Positions 8,907 to 17,662 of a stretch of 44,746 nucleotides of DNA are shown here, one piece after another. The stretch is from Alphaproteobacteria bacterium (GTDB taxonomy: Bacteria > Pseudomonadota > Alphaproteobacteria > Reyranellales > Reyranellaceae): contig VGCH01000025.1 of NCBI GenBank assembly GCA_016870115.1, forward strand, positions 1 to 44,746, in the 5' to 3' direction. Position numbers and translations under genes: made by a program. The first letter of the stretch is position 1, and every line of letters starts with the position of its first letter. The notes beneath the pieces were generated by a model that did not search any database, had not been told where the DNA came from, and was given only the letters and a program-made list of their open reading frames with translations.

Positions 8907-9875
8907 TCAGATGTGCTGCAGTGTTTCGCCGCGCTGCCGCGGAGAGCCGCCGCCGCGGCCGGCCGTCGCAGCTGCGAGCACCGCGCGATAGCCGGGCTGC
9001 ACCTCCATCCGCGGTCCGTACCCGCCCGCGAGCAGCGCGCGGTGCGCGGTCGGCAGGCGCCAGCAGGGCACGAACAGAAACAGGTGATGCTCGAGGTGGT
9101 AGTTCACCCAGTAGGGCGCGAGGAGCAGGCGCGCCAAGGGATCGGCGTAGGTGGTCCGGGTGTTGCGCAGCGGATCTTCATTGTCCGGCACAACGGCGTG
9201 TTCGGCGATGTTCCGGATGCGGCTCGCCAGCTGATACCAGGTGACCAGCGGCAGAACCCACAGAGGCGGGTAGAGCCACCAGTATCCGGCCAGCGCGAGA
9301 CCGGCCCACAGGCCGGCGTTGACCAAAATCGGGCCACGCTCGGCGTGCCACAGGCCGCGCCATTGCTCGGCGAACGGGCGGTCAGCGGGCCCCATGGCCG
9401 CGCGGAACTGTTCGCCGCGCCGCTGGAAGGCGGTCTGTCCCGTCAGGTCGCGGACGATCTTGCGCCGCAGACTCTCGCGCGAGATCGGAAATGGTGCAGA
9501 GAGGACAAGGTCCGGATCCTGCGCCTGCTGGGTGTGGCGGTGGTGCGTCAGGTGATAGGGACGGTAGCGATCGAGGCTGGTCACGACCGGGAAGGCGCAC
9601 GCCCAGGCGCCGACGATATCGTTCAGCGCGCGCGTGCGGAACAACAACCCGTGCGCGGCGTCGTGCATCAGGATCGCGAGCCCGAGCTGGCGAGCGCCGA
9701 TGACCATCACCGCCAGCAGGAAGGTGAAGGGATTGGGCCACCACAGGAAGAGCGCCATCGCGCCCACGATCAGACCCCAAGCATGCAGCACCAGCGCCGC
9801 ACCCACTAGGTCGGACTTGCCGCGCAGCGCGGTGATCTGCGTGGCGTCGAGATAGTCGCTAGGCTTGGCGAGCAC
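8907..9875 (-). CDS. Membrane fatty acid desaturase family protein
   Basis: A 322-residue integral membrane diiron desaturase or hydroxylase. All three histidine boxes are present: HDAAH (about 71-75), HLTHHRH (about 108-114) and HLEHH (about 260-264), plus RNIAEH near 226. Four to six hydrophobic segments surround them. The start is taken at the GTG at 9875, because GGAGAGG lies just upstream and the protein then begins LAKPSDYLDATQ. The gene overlaps the end of the upstream D-aminoacylase-like gene by 17 bases, which implies co-translation. Substrate (acyl lipid, carotenoid or other) is not evident. Confidence 0.87.
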   Translation of the reverse strand: MLAKPSDYLDATQITALRGKSDLVGAALVLHAWGLIVGAMALFLWWPNPFTFLLAVMVIGARQLGLAILMHDAAHGLLFRTRALNDIVGAWACAFPVVTSLDRYRPYHLTHHRHTQQAQDPDLVLSAPFPISRESLRRKIVRDLTGQTAFQRRGEQFRAAMGPADRPFAEQWRGLWHAERGPILVNAGLWAGLALAGYWWLYPPLWVLPLVTWYQLASRIRNIAEHAVVPDNEDPLRNTRTTYADPLARLLLAPYWVNYHLEHHLFLFVPCWRLPTAHRALLAGGYGPRMEVQPGYRAVLAAATAGRGGGSPRQRGETLQHI

Positions 9876-11574
9876 GTCCCTCTCCGTGGCGCAGCAATTG
9901 TCCGGAATGAACGCCGGTCTCGGTGTCGCCGCGGATCGTGACCTCGCCATTCACCAACACGTAGCGATAGCCCGCCGCGCGCTGGACCCGTCGCCACTCG
10001 CCGCCCGGCAGATCGTGGCGGATCTCGTCGGGCAGCACGCGCAGGCCGTCATAGTCGTAGACCACGATGTCTGCCGGGGCGCCAACCCGCAGCACGCCGC
10101 GACCGCGAAACCCGGCGACATCGGCCGGCAGCGCCGACAGACGCCAATGCGCGTCCTCGAGACTCAGCAAACCGTGCTGGCGCACCACCTTGCAGATCGT
10201 CTCGGTCGGATAGCGACCGGCCGTCAGGAACTTAGTGTGGGCGCCGCCGTCGGAGACGCCAAACAGGACATAGGGATCGTCGACGATCTCCTTCAGGTAC
10301 TCGATGCGTCCGTTGGGCGGCGCGGCGAAGAACTCGGTGGCGAGGTCTTCCTCCACGGCCATGTCGAGCATCACATCGACCGGGTGCTTGCCCATCTTGG
10401 CGCCGGCGTGGGCCAACGTGTGATCGAGCCAGACCTTGTTGCGGTCGAGCTTGGGTCCGACGATCGCGATGTCCGGCAGCGGGCCGGTCGCGGTGATCGG
10501 CAGCTTCTCGCGCAGCGCCGCGCGGCGCGCCGGATCACCGAGCTTGGCCAGACGTTCGGCGTGCGTGCCGGTCGTAGCTTCGCACCACACCTGCTGATCG
10601 TCGAACAAGTTCCAGTCCTCGAAGGTGAAGGTGAACCCGGCATCGGTCGTGAGCCCCTGCCCGACCACGCGAATGCCGCGCTCGCGGCAGCTCTTGAGCC
10701 AGGCGAGCGCGCGCCGGTGAATTTCGGGGCGGTGATCGAAAGCCTGGACCACGTTCATGATGAGCGGCCGCCCGCTCAGCGTCGCCACCTCCTCGTAGAA
10801 GGCGCGGTCGCGGGCGTTGTCGCCCGAGATCATCAGCATCTGCACGAAGCCGTCGTTGCGCTCGGCCAGTACTCGGGCGAACTCGCGGCAGGTGTCGTCG
10901 TGCATCACGTCGGTCGGCATCGGCGTACCGTCATAGTCGCGCTGCACCGCCGACGGGCCGGTGGGCATCATGCGCTGTGCCGACCAACCGCAGGCGCCGG
11001 CGTCCATCGCCTCGTGCATCAAGCGCCGCATCTCGGCGTGCTGGGCATCCGTCGGGCGCGTGCCGGCCTTCGCGGCCTCGAATCCCATCGTCCAGATCAG
11101 GAGCGGCGAAACCGGCATGTAGGGCAGGATATTGATGCCCTTGGGCGTGCGATCGACGGCGTCGAGAAACTCCGGGAAGGTCGTCCAGCTCCAGGGCAGG
11201 CCGCGCTCCATCGAGGCGAGCGGGATCGCCTCGACGCGGGTCATCGACAGCATCGCGCGTTCGCGCTCCGCCGGGCGCACCGGTGCGAACCCAAACCCGC
11301 AATTCCCGATCACCGCTGAAGTGATGCCGTGCCAGCTCGAGATCGAGCAATAGGGATCCCAGAAGAGCTGCGCGTCGTAGTGGGTGTGCAGATCGATGAA
11401 GCCCGGGGCGACAATGAGTCCGTCGGCGTCCAGCACCTCATCGGCGTCGGAGGGCGAGAGATAGCCCAGCGCGGCGACGCGGCCATTCTTGATGCCGATA
11501 TCGCCGCGGTACCGGGGCCCGCGCGTGCCATCGACGATGGTGCCGCCACGTACGATGCGGTCGAAGCGCGCCAT
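9859..11574 (-). CDS. N-acyl-D-amino-acid deacylase family amidohydrolase
   Basis: A 571-residue amidohydrolase-superfamily enzyme of the D-aminoacylase type, hydrolysing N-acyl-D-amino acids or related amides. It has the N-terminal beta-sandwich opening (RIVRGGTIVDGT), the metal motif DLHTHYDAQLFWDP with H63 and H65, the family cysteine in GNCGFGFAP (C92) and the late motif SDGGAHTKF. The ATG at 11574 follows AAAGGAG. It is first of a two-gene unit with the desaturase. The usual length (about 480-570 residues) fits. Substrate not assigned. Confidence 0.87.
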   Translation of the reverse strand: MARFDRIVRGGTIVDGTRGPRYRGDIGIKNGRVAALGYLSPSDADEVLDADGLIVAPGFIDLHTHYDAQLFWDPYCSISSWHGITSAVIGNCGFGFAPVRPAERERAMLSMTRVEAIPLASMERGLPWSWTTFPEFLDAVDRTPKGINILPYMPVSPLLIWTMGFEAAKAGTRPTDAQHAEMRRLMHEAMDAGACGWSAQRMMPTGPSAVQRDYDGTPMPTDVMHDDTCREFARVLAERNDGFVQMLMISGDNARDRAFYEEVATLSGRPLIMNVVQAFDHRPEIHRRALAWLKSCRERGIRVVGQGLTTDAGFTFTFEDWNLFDDQQVWCEATTGTHAERLAKLGDPARRAALREKLPITATGPLPDIAIVGPKLDRNKVWLDHTLAHAGAKMGKHPVDVMLDMAVEEDLATEFFAAPPNGRIEYLKEIVDDPYVLFGVSDGGAHTKFLTAGRYPTETICKVVRQHGLLSLEDAHWRLSALPADVAGFRGRGVLRVGAPADIVVYDYDGLRVLPDEIRHDLPGGEWRRVQRAAGYRYVLVNGEVTIRGDTETGVHSGQLLRHGEGRARQA

Positions 11575-11725
11575 GCCTGCTCCTTTGTCCAAATCGTGAG
11601 CGCGACCTCGGGGTCTGTCAATGCGCACCCGACGAGCGTGTTCTGGCTCGGAGGGTGCTGCCGCGTTCGGCGGTGATTCGATCCGGCGAATTCCAGCGGG
11701 ATCAGAAAGACACTAAGCTCAGGTG

Positions 11726-12616
11726 ATGGAACTGCTCACCGTCCGCACGCCCACCCTCGACATCGCCTGCGAGGCGCACGGCCCCGACGGCGGGCCGGTC
11801 GCGATCCTGTTGCACGGCTTCCCCTACGATCCGCGCGCCTACGATGCCGTGGCACCTGCGCTTGCAGCCGACGGTCATCGGGTTCTGATGCCCTACCTGC
11901 GCGGCTACGGGCCGACGCGCTTTCGCAGTGCTGAAACGCCACGCTCCGGCCAACAGGCGGCGCTGGGCGCGGACCTGCGCGATCTGATGGACGCGCTCGG
12001 CGTCGCCCGAGCGCTCCTGGCCGGCTACGACTGGGGCGGACGGGCGGCTTGCATCGTCGCCGCCCTCTGGCCCGAACGCGCGAGCGGACTCCTGTCTTGC
12101 ACGGGTTACAACATCCAGGACATCGCGGCATCGGTGAAGCCCGTGCCGGCCGCGCAGGAGCATCGCTTCTGGTACCAGTACTACTTCCACACCGAACGTG
12201 GACGCGCGGGGCTGGAAGCGAACCGGCGCGATATCTGCCGTCTGCTCTGGGAACTCTGGTCGCCCGAATGGCGCTTCGATGCGGCGACCTTCGAGCAAAC
12301 GGCGGCCTCTTTCGACAATCCCGATTTCGTGGAGGTCGTCATCCAGTCCTACCGGCATCGCTACACTTACGCGCCCGGCGATCCCGCGCTCGCAAGTATC
12401 GAGGCCGCGCTCCAGAGCCAACCGAAGATCGCCGTACCAACAATCAACCTGCACGGCGCCGCCGACGGGGTGGGTCCCGCCGGCGCCCGCGATCCGCATG
12501 TCGGCCGCTTCACCGGCCGCTATGAACGCCGCCTGATCACAGGCGTCGGCCACAATGTCCCACAGGAAGCCCCGCAGGCGTTTCTTGCGGCGCTTCGGGA
12601 ACTGGCAACCTCGTAG
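11726..12616 (+). CDS. Alpha/beta hydrolase with aspartate nucleophile (epoxide hydrolase/dehalogenase type)
   Basis: A 296-residue alpha/beta hydrolase. The oxyanion segment is LLHGFPYDPRAYD (about 28-40). The nucleophile elbow is AGYDWGG, with D102 where esterases have serine. This marks the epoxide hydrolase/haloalkane (fluoroacetate) dehalogenase branch. The catalytic histidine is in GVGHNVPQEAP (H276). A cap domain occupies about residues 130-220. A GTG three bases upstream is an alternative start; ribosome-site support is weak for both. It is convergent with the M20 peptidase gene and stands alone. Confidence 0.85.
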   Translation: MELLTVRTPTLDIACEAHGPDGGPVAILLHGFPYDPRAYDAVAPALAADGHRVLMPYLRGYGPTRFRSAETPRSGQQAALGADLRDLMDALGVARALLAGYDWGGRAACIVAALWPERASGLLSCTGYNIQDIAASVKPVPAAQEHRFWYQYYFHTERGRAGLEANRRDICRLLWELWSPEWRFDAATFEQTAASFDNPDFVEVVIQSYRHRYTYAPGDPALASIEAALQSQPKIAVPTINLHGAADGVGPAGARDPHVGRFTGRYERRLITGVGHNVPQEAPQAFLAALRELATS

Positions 12617-12633
12617 CGAGGGACGGTCGCGCC

Positions 12634-13773
12634 CTACTCCAGCGTCTCAAGCAGCCGCGCGCAGAGATAGGTGCGAGGCTTGAGCGAGGAATAGTAGATC
12701 TGCTCGTAGGCGGCGTGCGCTCCCTTGCCGTCGGCGCCAAGCCCATCCAGCGTCGGAATGCCGAGCGCGGCGGTGAAGTTGCCGTCGCTGCCGCCGCCGG
12801 TCAGCGGCACGTCCTTCAGCTCCATGCCGAGTTCGCGATAGATCGCCTGCGCCTTCTCGAACAGCGCGGAGATGCCGGCGTCCTTGCGGTAGGGCGGACG
12901 ATTCATTCCACCTTCGACCTTGACCTCGACGTCCGCTCCGATCGGCTCAAGGTTCAGAAACCAGTGCTCCATCTCCTCGGCCATGGCGGGATCGGGCACG
13001 CGCAGGTCGATCTCGGCGGTGCAGGCGGCGGGGATCACGTTCACGCCCGTCCCGCCCTGGATCAACCCGACATTGACGGTGATGCCGCGCTCGTAGTCGG
13101 TGCGACCCTCGATGCGCAGAATCTGGCGCGCCATCTCGAGGATGGCGCTGCGGCCATCCTCGTGCTTGGCGCCGGCGTGGCTCGCACGGCCGGTCACCGT
13201 CATCACGAAGCGGCCGACGCCTTTGCGCGAGGTCACGACACGATCGCCGTCCCGGCCCGGTTCCATCACCAGGCAGTACTTGTGGCCGCGCGCGGCGTTC
13301 TCGATCATCGCCCGCGAGGTCGGGCTGCCGACCTCTTCCTCGGGGATGAACATGAAGGTGACAGGCAGGCGGGTCTTCTTGCCCTGCCGCACCAGGTGGC
13401 GCAGCGCGTAGTAGGCGATGTAGCCGCCGGCCTTCATGTCGTAGATGCCCGGCCCAAAGACCGCGTCGCCTTCCTGCCGCACCTTCAACTCGCGCTCGAT
13501 GGTGCCGATCGGGTGCACCGTGTCGAGATGCGCCAACACCAGAACACCCTTGCCCTCACCCCACGGCGTGCGTGCGGTCAGAACGTCGCCCCAACCGTCG
13601 CGGCCGGGCGTGCGCTCAATGGAGAGGCCGAGGTCGCGGAATTGACCCTCGACCTTGTCGACCATGCGGTTGACCGCCACGGCGTCGTGGCTGGGGCTCT
13701 CGATCTCGATCCACTCGACGATGCCCTCAAGCACCTCCTTGGGATCGATGACGGGTTCGTTGGTGCTCGACAT
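12634..13773 (-). CDS. M20 family metallopeptidase (carboxypeptidase G2-like)
   Basis: A 379-residue di-zinc M20 enzyme resembling glutamate carboxypeptidase. Metal ligands are visible as H82 in AHLDTVHP, D112 in GPGIYDMKAG, E147 (with general base E146) in PEEEVGSP, E171 in MEPGR and H353 in GKGAHAAYE. The dimerisation insert carries the usual GRASHAG and GGTGVNVIP. It likely removes a C-terminal amino acid from a peptide or N-acyl amino acid in the cytoplasm. Its ATG shares one base with the stop of the upstream SDR (TGATG), so the two are translationally coupled. Confidence 0.9.
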   Translation of the reverse strand: MSSTNEPVIDPKEVLEGIVEWIEIESPSHDAVAVNRMVDKVEGQFRDLGLSIERTPGRDGWGDVLTARTPWGEGKGVLVLAHLDTVHPIGTIERELKVRQEGDAVFGPGIYDMKAGGYIAYYALRHLVRQGKKTRLPVTFMFIPEEEVGSPTSRAMIENAARGHKYCLVMEPGRDGDRVVTSRKGVGRFVMTVTGRASHAGAKHEDGRSAILEMARQILRIEGRTDYERGITVNVGLIQGGTGVNVIPAACTAEIDLRVPDPAMAEEMEHWFLNLEPIGADVEVKVEGGMNRPPYRKDAGISALFEKAQAIYRELGMELKDVPLTGGGSDGNFTAALGIPTLDGLGADGKGAHAAYEQIYYSSLKPRTYLCARLLETLE

Positions 13774-14690
13774 CAGACGGGATCCCAGGTGAAGTACTCG
13801 GGCGACCGCTTGAGATCGGTGAAGAACGGCTTCATCGATGGCACCGCGTGCTCGGCGATCGCCTCCAGTGTCCAGCCGTCCGAATTGTGCACCGAGCGGA
13901 CCGGTCGGTTGGCGTTGAACAGCATGATCTCATTCATGCGCACACCGAAGATCTGCGAGGAGATGCCTTCAGCCGCGTCGGAGAGCAGGAACACCGCCAT
14001 CGGCGCCACCTTGGCCGGGGTCATCCGCTTGGATCGCTCCAAGCGGGCGCGCTGGGCGTCGGTATCGGCGGGAATCGTGCCGATCATGCGCGTCCAGGCG
14101 AAGGGCGAGATGCAGTTGGAACGCACGTTGAAGGCCGCCATGTCGAGCGCGATCGAGCGCGAGAGGCCGATGATCCCCATCTTGGCCGCCGAATAGTTGG
14201 CCTGTCCGAAATTGCCGACCAGGCCCGAGGTCGAGGTGAAGTGCACGAAAGCGCCCGACTTCTGTTCCTTGAAGAAGTTGGCGGCCGCGCGCGCCACGTT
14301 GAACGAACCGTTCAGGTGCACGTCGATCACCTGCTTCCAATCGAGGTGGCTCATGCGGTGGAAGATGCGGTCGCGCAGGATGCCGGCGTTGTTGATGACG
14401 CCGTCGATCCGACCGAACGCCTCCACCGCCTGTTTCACCATCCCCTCGGCCGCCGCCGGGTCCGATACGCTGCCGAAGTTGGGAACCGCCTTGCCTCCGG
14501 CCGCGGCGATCTCGTCGCAGACCTTCTCGGCCGGCGTGGCCGAGCCCGAACCCTCGCCGTCGACGGCACCGCCCAGGTCGTTGACCACGACCTTCGCGCC
14601 TTCGGCCGCGGCCAGCAGCGCCATCTCGCGGCCAATGCCGCCACCCGCGCCGGTCACCAGCACGACCTTGTCCTTCAGCATGTTCGCCAT
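13773..14690 (-). CDS. SDR oxidoreductase, HSD17B4/multifunctional-enzyme-like 3-hydroxyacyl-CoA dehydrogenase
   Basis: A 305-residue short-chain dehydrogenase. The Rossmann glycine motif TGAGGGIG is at 13-20. NDLGGAVDGEGSGS (37-50) is the extended loop typical of the peroxisomal MFE-2 (HSD17B4) dehydrogenase domain. NNAGILRD follows, with catalytic Y166 and K170 in YSAAK. This branch oxidises (3R)-hydroxyacyl-CoA with NAD. GGGGAGAGA precedes the ATG. Sitting in a cluster with an acyl-CoA dehydrogenase and thioesterases, it probably handles a CoA-bound intermediate. Confidence 0.87.
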   Translation of the reverse strand: MANMLKDKVVLVTGAGGGIGREMALLAAAEGAKVVVNDLGGAVDGEGSGSATPAEKVCDEIAAAGGKAVPNFGSVSDPAAAEGMVKQAVEAFGRIDGVINNAGILRDRIFHRMSHLDWKQVIDVHLNGSFNVARAAANFFKEQKSGAFVHFTSTSGLVGNFGQANYSAAKMGIIGLSRSIALDMAAFNVRSNCISPFAWTRMIGTIPADTDAQRARLERSKRMTPAKVAPMAVFLLSDAAEGISSQIFGVRMNEIMLFNANRPVRSVHNSDGWTLEAIAEHAVPSMKPFFTDLKRSPEYFTWDPV

Positions 14691-14756
14691 ATCGTCTCTC
14701 CCCGCGAAATTTCCGCCGATGCGTCTTTCGGTTCTAGCGTCGGTCCGCGCGCGCGG

Positions 14757-15968
14757 TCAAAGGTCGCCGCCGGGTCGCGGCCGCGCGAGCCCGCTGGTGT
14801 AGAGGCCGATCGCGGCGAACGGTGCCAAGGCCACAGCGAGCGCCGTCGCGGGGCTTGCGACAGCGCCCGTCGCCTCGACCAGTACGACCGCGACCGTGCC
14901 GAGCGCGCCCACGCCCATTTGCGACAGCCCCGCCCATGAGGACGCGGTGCCGGCGAGTTTCGGATAGAGCCCAACCGCACCCGCGAGCGTGTTGGGAACC
15001 AGCATGCCGGAGCCGAATGAGATCAGCATGTGTGGCGCGATCACCATCCACCAAGCCAGGGGACCCAGCTGCGCGACGGCGGCCATGGCGACCAGCGCAG
15101 CGACATGGCACCACACGCCCCAACGCAGGATCGACGTTGGCGCGACCCGGCCGATCAGCCGGTTGTTGGCGACGCCGCCTAGCGTGAAGCCCCCGACGCT
15201 CAGTAGCACGATCAGGCCGAACTCGCGCGGGCTGAAGCCCAACTGCTCCTGGAGGATGAAGGGTGTGCCGGCGAGCATGCCGAAATTGAGCGCGAACGCG
15301 AAACCAAGCGTCAGCACGAAGCCGAGGAAACGGCGGTCGCCCAGCATCTCGCCGGAGCCGCGCAACAGGCCCGCGAGATTGAGCGCCTCACTGCGGTGGC
15401 GATTGGTCTCGCCGTAGCCCAGCGCCACGACCGCGCACAGGATCGCGCCAAAGCCCGCCACCACCCAGAAGCTCGATCGCCAGCCGAACCACTCCGCCAT
15501 CAGACCGCCGAGCGAGGGCGCGATCGCGGGCGAAAAGTTGATGCCGAGTCCGACCCAGCTCATGACCAGCGCCATTTCCTTGAAGTCGTAGACATCGCGG
15601 GCGAGCGCACGCCCCAGGACGCCGCCCGACGCGGCGGCCAACCCTTGAATGACGCGCAACACGATCAGGTCGCCGATCGAACCCGCGAGGGCGCACGCCG
15701 CCGATGCGACCGTGAAGAAGACCAGGCCACCCAGCAGCACAGGCCGTCGCCCATAGCGGTCACTGAGCGGCCCGTAGAACAACTGCCCGACGGCGAAGCC
15801 CAGCATGTAGGTCGTGAGTGTCAGCTTCACGTCGCCCGCCACCGCGCCGAGATCGGTGCCCACCGACGGCATCACGGGCGTGTAGATGCTCATGGTGAGC
15901 GGCCCGAAGCTCGACAGCGCCACCAGCAGCGCCATGTAGCCGCGCGAGCGCGGCGCGATGGGGCTCAC
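14757..15968 (-). CDS. Bcr/CflA-type MFS efflux transporter
   Basis: A 403-residue MFS protein of the drug:H+ antiporter-1 Bcr/CflA type with about twelve membrane helices. Diagnostic stretches are TMSIYTPVMPSVGTDL at the N terminus, GQLFYGPLSDRYGRRPVLL (motif A) and RVIQGLAAASGGVLGRALARD (motif C region). It should export small molecules across the inner membrane. It starts at a GTG overlapping the stop of the transglutaminase-like gene (GTGA), so the two are coupled. Its cargo may relate to the surrounding CoA cluster, but that is inference. Confidence 0.88.
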   Translation of the reverse strand: MSPIAPRSRGYMALLVALSSFGPLTMSIYTPVMPSVGTDLGAVAGDVKLTLTTYMLGFAVGQLFYGPLSDRYGRRPVLLGGLVFFTVASAACALAGSIGDLIVLRVIQGLAAASGGVLGRALARDVYDFKEMALVMSWVGLGINFSPAIAPSLGGLMAEWFGWRSSFWVVAGFGAILCAVVALGYGETNRHRSEALNLAGLLRGSGEMLGDRRFLGFVLTLGFAFALNFGMLAGTPFILQEQLGFSPREFGLIVLLSVGGFTLGGVANNRLIGRVAPTSILRWGVWCHVAALVAMAAVAQLGPLAWWMVIAPHMLISFGSGMLVPNTLAGAVGLYPKLAGTASSWAGLSQMGVGALGTVAVVLVEATGAVASPATALAVALAPFAAIGLYTSGLARPRPGGDL

Positions 15969-16693
15969 CGGCCGGCCGTCTCGGCCGCGCCCTCGGCGCC
16001 GAAGTCACCGCCGACCGCGCCACGTTCCTGTTCGGCGGTCATGCGCGGATAGTAGTGGCGGAAGGCATCGCGGATTTCCTCGAACGGGATGTCGGCGAAC
16101 ACGCCGCGATAGGCGAGATACTCCATGTGGCGCCGCCCGCTCAGATCGAACGGGTGATAGATCGAGTCGCCTACCGCGTCCCACTCAAGCGGCTTCAGCC
16201 CGAACTTCTCGGTGAGCTCCCGGTTGAAGGCGGGCGTCGCCTTGACCCAGCGCCCGTCCAGCCAAACGTCGGTGTAGCCGTGATAGTAGAAGACGTCGCC
16301 GCCCATCCAGTCGCTCAGCCGCCGTGTGGTCATGTGGTTGCGAACATCGGCGTAGCCCACGCGGGCGGCGATGCCTTCCGCGCGACAGAGCGCGGCCATC
16401 ACGCCCGCCTTGTTGATGCAATAGCCATGCCCGGAGGCGAGCGTCGTGCTGGCCTTGTAGGCCTCGCGCGCCATCACCGTGCTGTAGGGGTCATAGCGCA
16501 GCCCATCGCGGACCGCGTAGTAGAGACGCAACGCCCGTTCGCGGTCGCCGCCCTGTCCCGCGACTTGGCGCGCATGAGCGACGATTGCCGGATGGTCGGA
16601 GTCGATCAGCGGTGCCGGTGCGAGATAGGACGCGAAATCGGCGCCGTCGCGCACCAGATCGTCCCGCGGCGATGTAAGAGAATCGAAATTCAT
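15965..16693 (-). CDS. Transglutaminase-like (cysteine protease fold) protein
   Basis: A 242-residue protein with a transglutaminase-like core. The catalytic cysteine is C92 in GHGYCINKA and the histidine is H138 in YYHGYTDVWLDGRW. The third position, usually Asp in a VDPT-type motif, reads KATPAFN here, as in many bacterial members. There is no signal peptide, so it is presumably cytoplasmic. Related proteins act as proteases, amidases or acyltransferases. The last four bases overlap the exporter gene. Its role in the cluster is unknown. Confidence 0.82.
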   Translation of the reverse strand: MNFDSLTSPRDDLVRDGADFASYLAPAPLIDSDHPAIVAHARQVAGQGGDRERALRLYYAVRDGLRYDPYSTVMAREAYKASTTLASGHGYCINKAGVMAALCRAEGIAARVGYADVRNHMTTRRLSDWMGGDVFYYHGYTDVWLDGRWVKATPAFNRELTEKFGLKPLEWDAVGDSIYHPFDLSGRRHMEYLAYRGVFADIPFEEIRDAFRHYYPRMTAEQERGAVGGDFGAEGAAETAGR

Positions 16694-16738
16694 GGTCCGC
16701 CGAGCCTGCGGCGACGCCGGGTTGGCGTCAACCTTCCT

Positions 16739-17197
16739 TCACAGCGCCGAGGGCTCGTCCGCGGACTTCAGCAGGAAGTGCGCGTTCGCGGTGGCGACGG
16801 GCTTCGACCGGTCGTCCTGCCAGGCCTCGATATCCACGTTCACCATCCGCCGGCCCTGCTTGGTCACTTTGGCGGCGGCGAGTGTGTCGAGCGGGCGCGC
16901 CGACCGCAGATAGTCGACGGTGATGTTCACGATCTTCGGCACCGTTTCGGTGTCGGTCTCCCACAGGAGATGGAAGATCGCAGCCATCTCAAGCATCGCG
17001 CCGAGCGTCCCGCCATGCAGTGCCGGCAGCGACGTGTTGCCGATCAGCTCCGGCGCGAAGCGCATCCGGGTGAGGAGCTCGCCGGTCCCTGTTTCCGGCG
17101 CGATCCGCATCCAGGCGGCATAGGGAATGGTATCGGTGAGTGGCGCCACGTTGCCGGTCTTGCGCGCCTCCCTCAGGCGCTGGATCAGCGCGCTCAT
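16739..17197 (-). CDS. PaaI-type hotdog thioesterase (second of a tandem pair)
   Basis: A 152-residue hotdog-fold thioesterase of the PaaI group, hydrolysing acyl-CoA esters. The core helix segment is LPALHGGTLGAMLEMAAIFHL (about 57-77), with the following strand VNITVDYLRSARP. It starts inside the stop of the upstream paralogue (ATGA overlap) and has the same length, so the pair is a tandem duplication that has diverged. The two could work as a heteromer, because hotdog enzymes assemble from dimers. Confidence 0.85.
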   Translation of the reverse strand: MSALIQRLREARKTGNVAPLTDTIPYAAWMRIAPETGTGELLTRMRFAPELIGNTSLPALHGGTLGAMLEMAAIFHLLWETDTETVPKIVNITVDYLRSARPLDTLAAAKVTKQGRRMVNVDIEAWQDDRSKPVATANAHFLLKSADEPSAL

Positions 17198-17652
17198 CGT
17201 CCCGTCCCGGTCGACGGCGGCCGGCCCTTGGTCCCCATCATGAAGGTACCGGCCGCGGCCGCCACCGGATCCTTCGGATCGCCCTGGTGGGCGAACGCCC
17301 GCGTGAACGCGACGGAGCGCGTCAGCCGATAGCACTCGGCCTCGGCGATCACCGGCTCGCCCGGCACCGCCGGCCGCACATAGTCGATGCGAAGGTCGAG
17401 CGTCGCGAAAGGTCGTGGGGCGTCCAGCATTGAGGCGACAGCCATGCCGCAGCAAGCGTCGAGCATCGCCGTCACAGGGCCGCCCGCCAGCACCCCGGTT
17501 TCGGGGTTGCCGACCAGCTCCGGCCGCCACGCCAGTCGCATCGAGGCCATGCCGCGCGACACATCCAGCACCTCGATCCCCAGCGCCTTGTTGTGCGGGA
17601 TGTTGTCGGAGAACCACCTGCCGAAGAGCGCCCGCCGTTCGTCCTTGTTCAT
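17194..17652 (-). CDS. PaaI-type hotdog thioesterase (first of a tandem pair)
   Basis: A 152-residue hotdog thioesterase. ETGVLAGGPVTAMLDACCGMAV marks the central helix (about 51-72), with GP where paralogues have HGG, and LDLRIDYVRPAVPGEPV the next strand. It probably cleaves CoA thioesters in the cytoplasm. It follows the acyl-CoA dehydrogenase gene by ten bases and overlaps the next thioesterase gene by four. The HGG-to-GGP change at the helix start may affect catalysis, so the second copy could supply the active residues. Confidence 0.84.
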   Translation of the reverse strand: MNKDERRALFGRWFSDNIPHNKALGIEVLDVSRGMASMRLAWRPELVGNPETGVLAGGPVTAMLDACCGMAVASMLDAPRPFATLDLRIDYVRPAVPGEPVIAEAECYRLTRSVAFTRAFAHQGDPKDPVAAAAGTFMMGTKGRPPSTGTGR

Positions 17653-17662
17653 GTCGGGCCCG

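Noticed and set aside
9876-9950. Longer N terminus for the desaturase starting at 9950
   Set aside because: The extension lies in the end of the D-aminoacylase gene, and the GTG at 9875 has a GGAGAGG ribosome site and a better family fit.
12617-12633. Terminator between the epoxide hydrolase-like and M20 genes
   Set aside because: Only a weak imperfect GGGACG/CGCCC pairing with no T-run.
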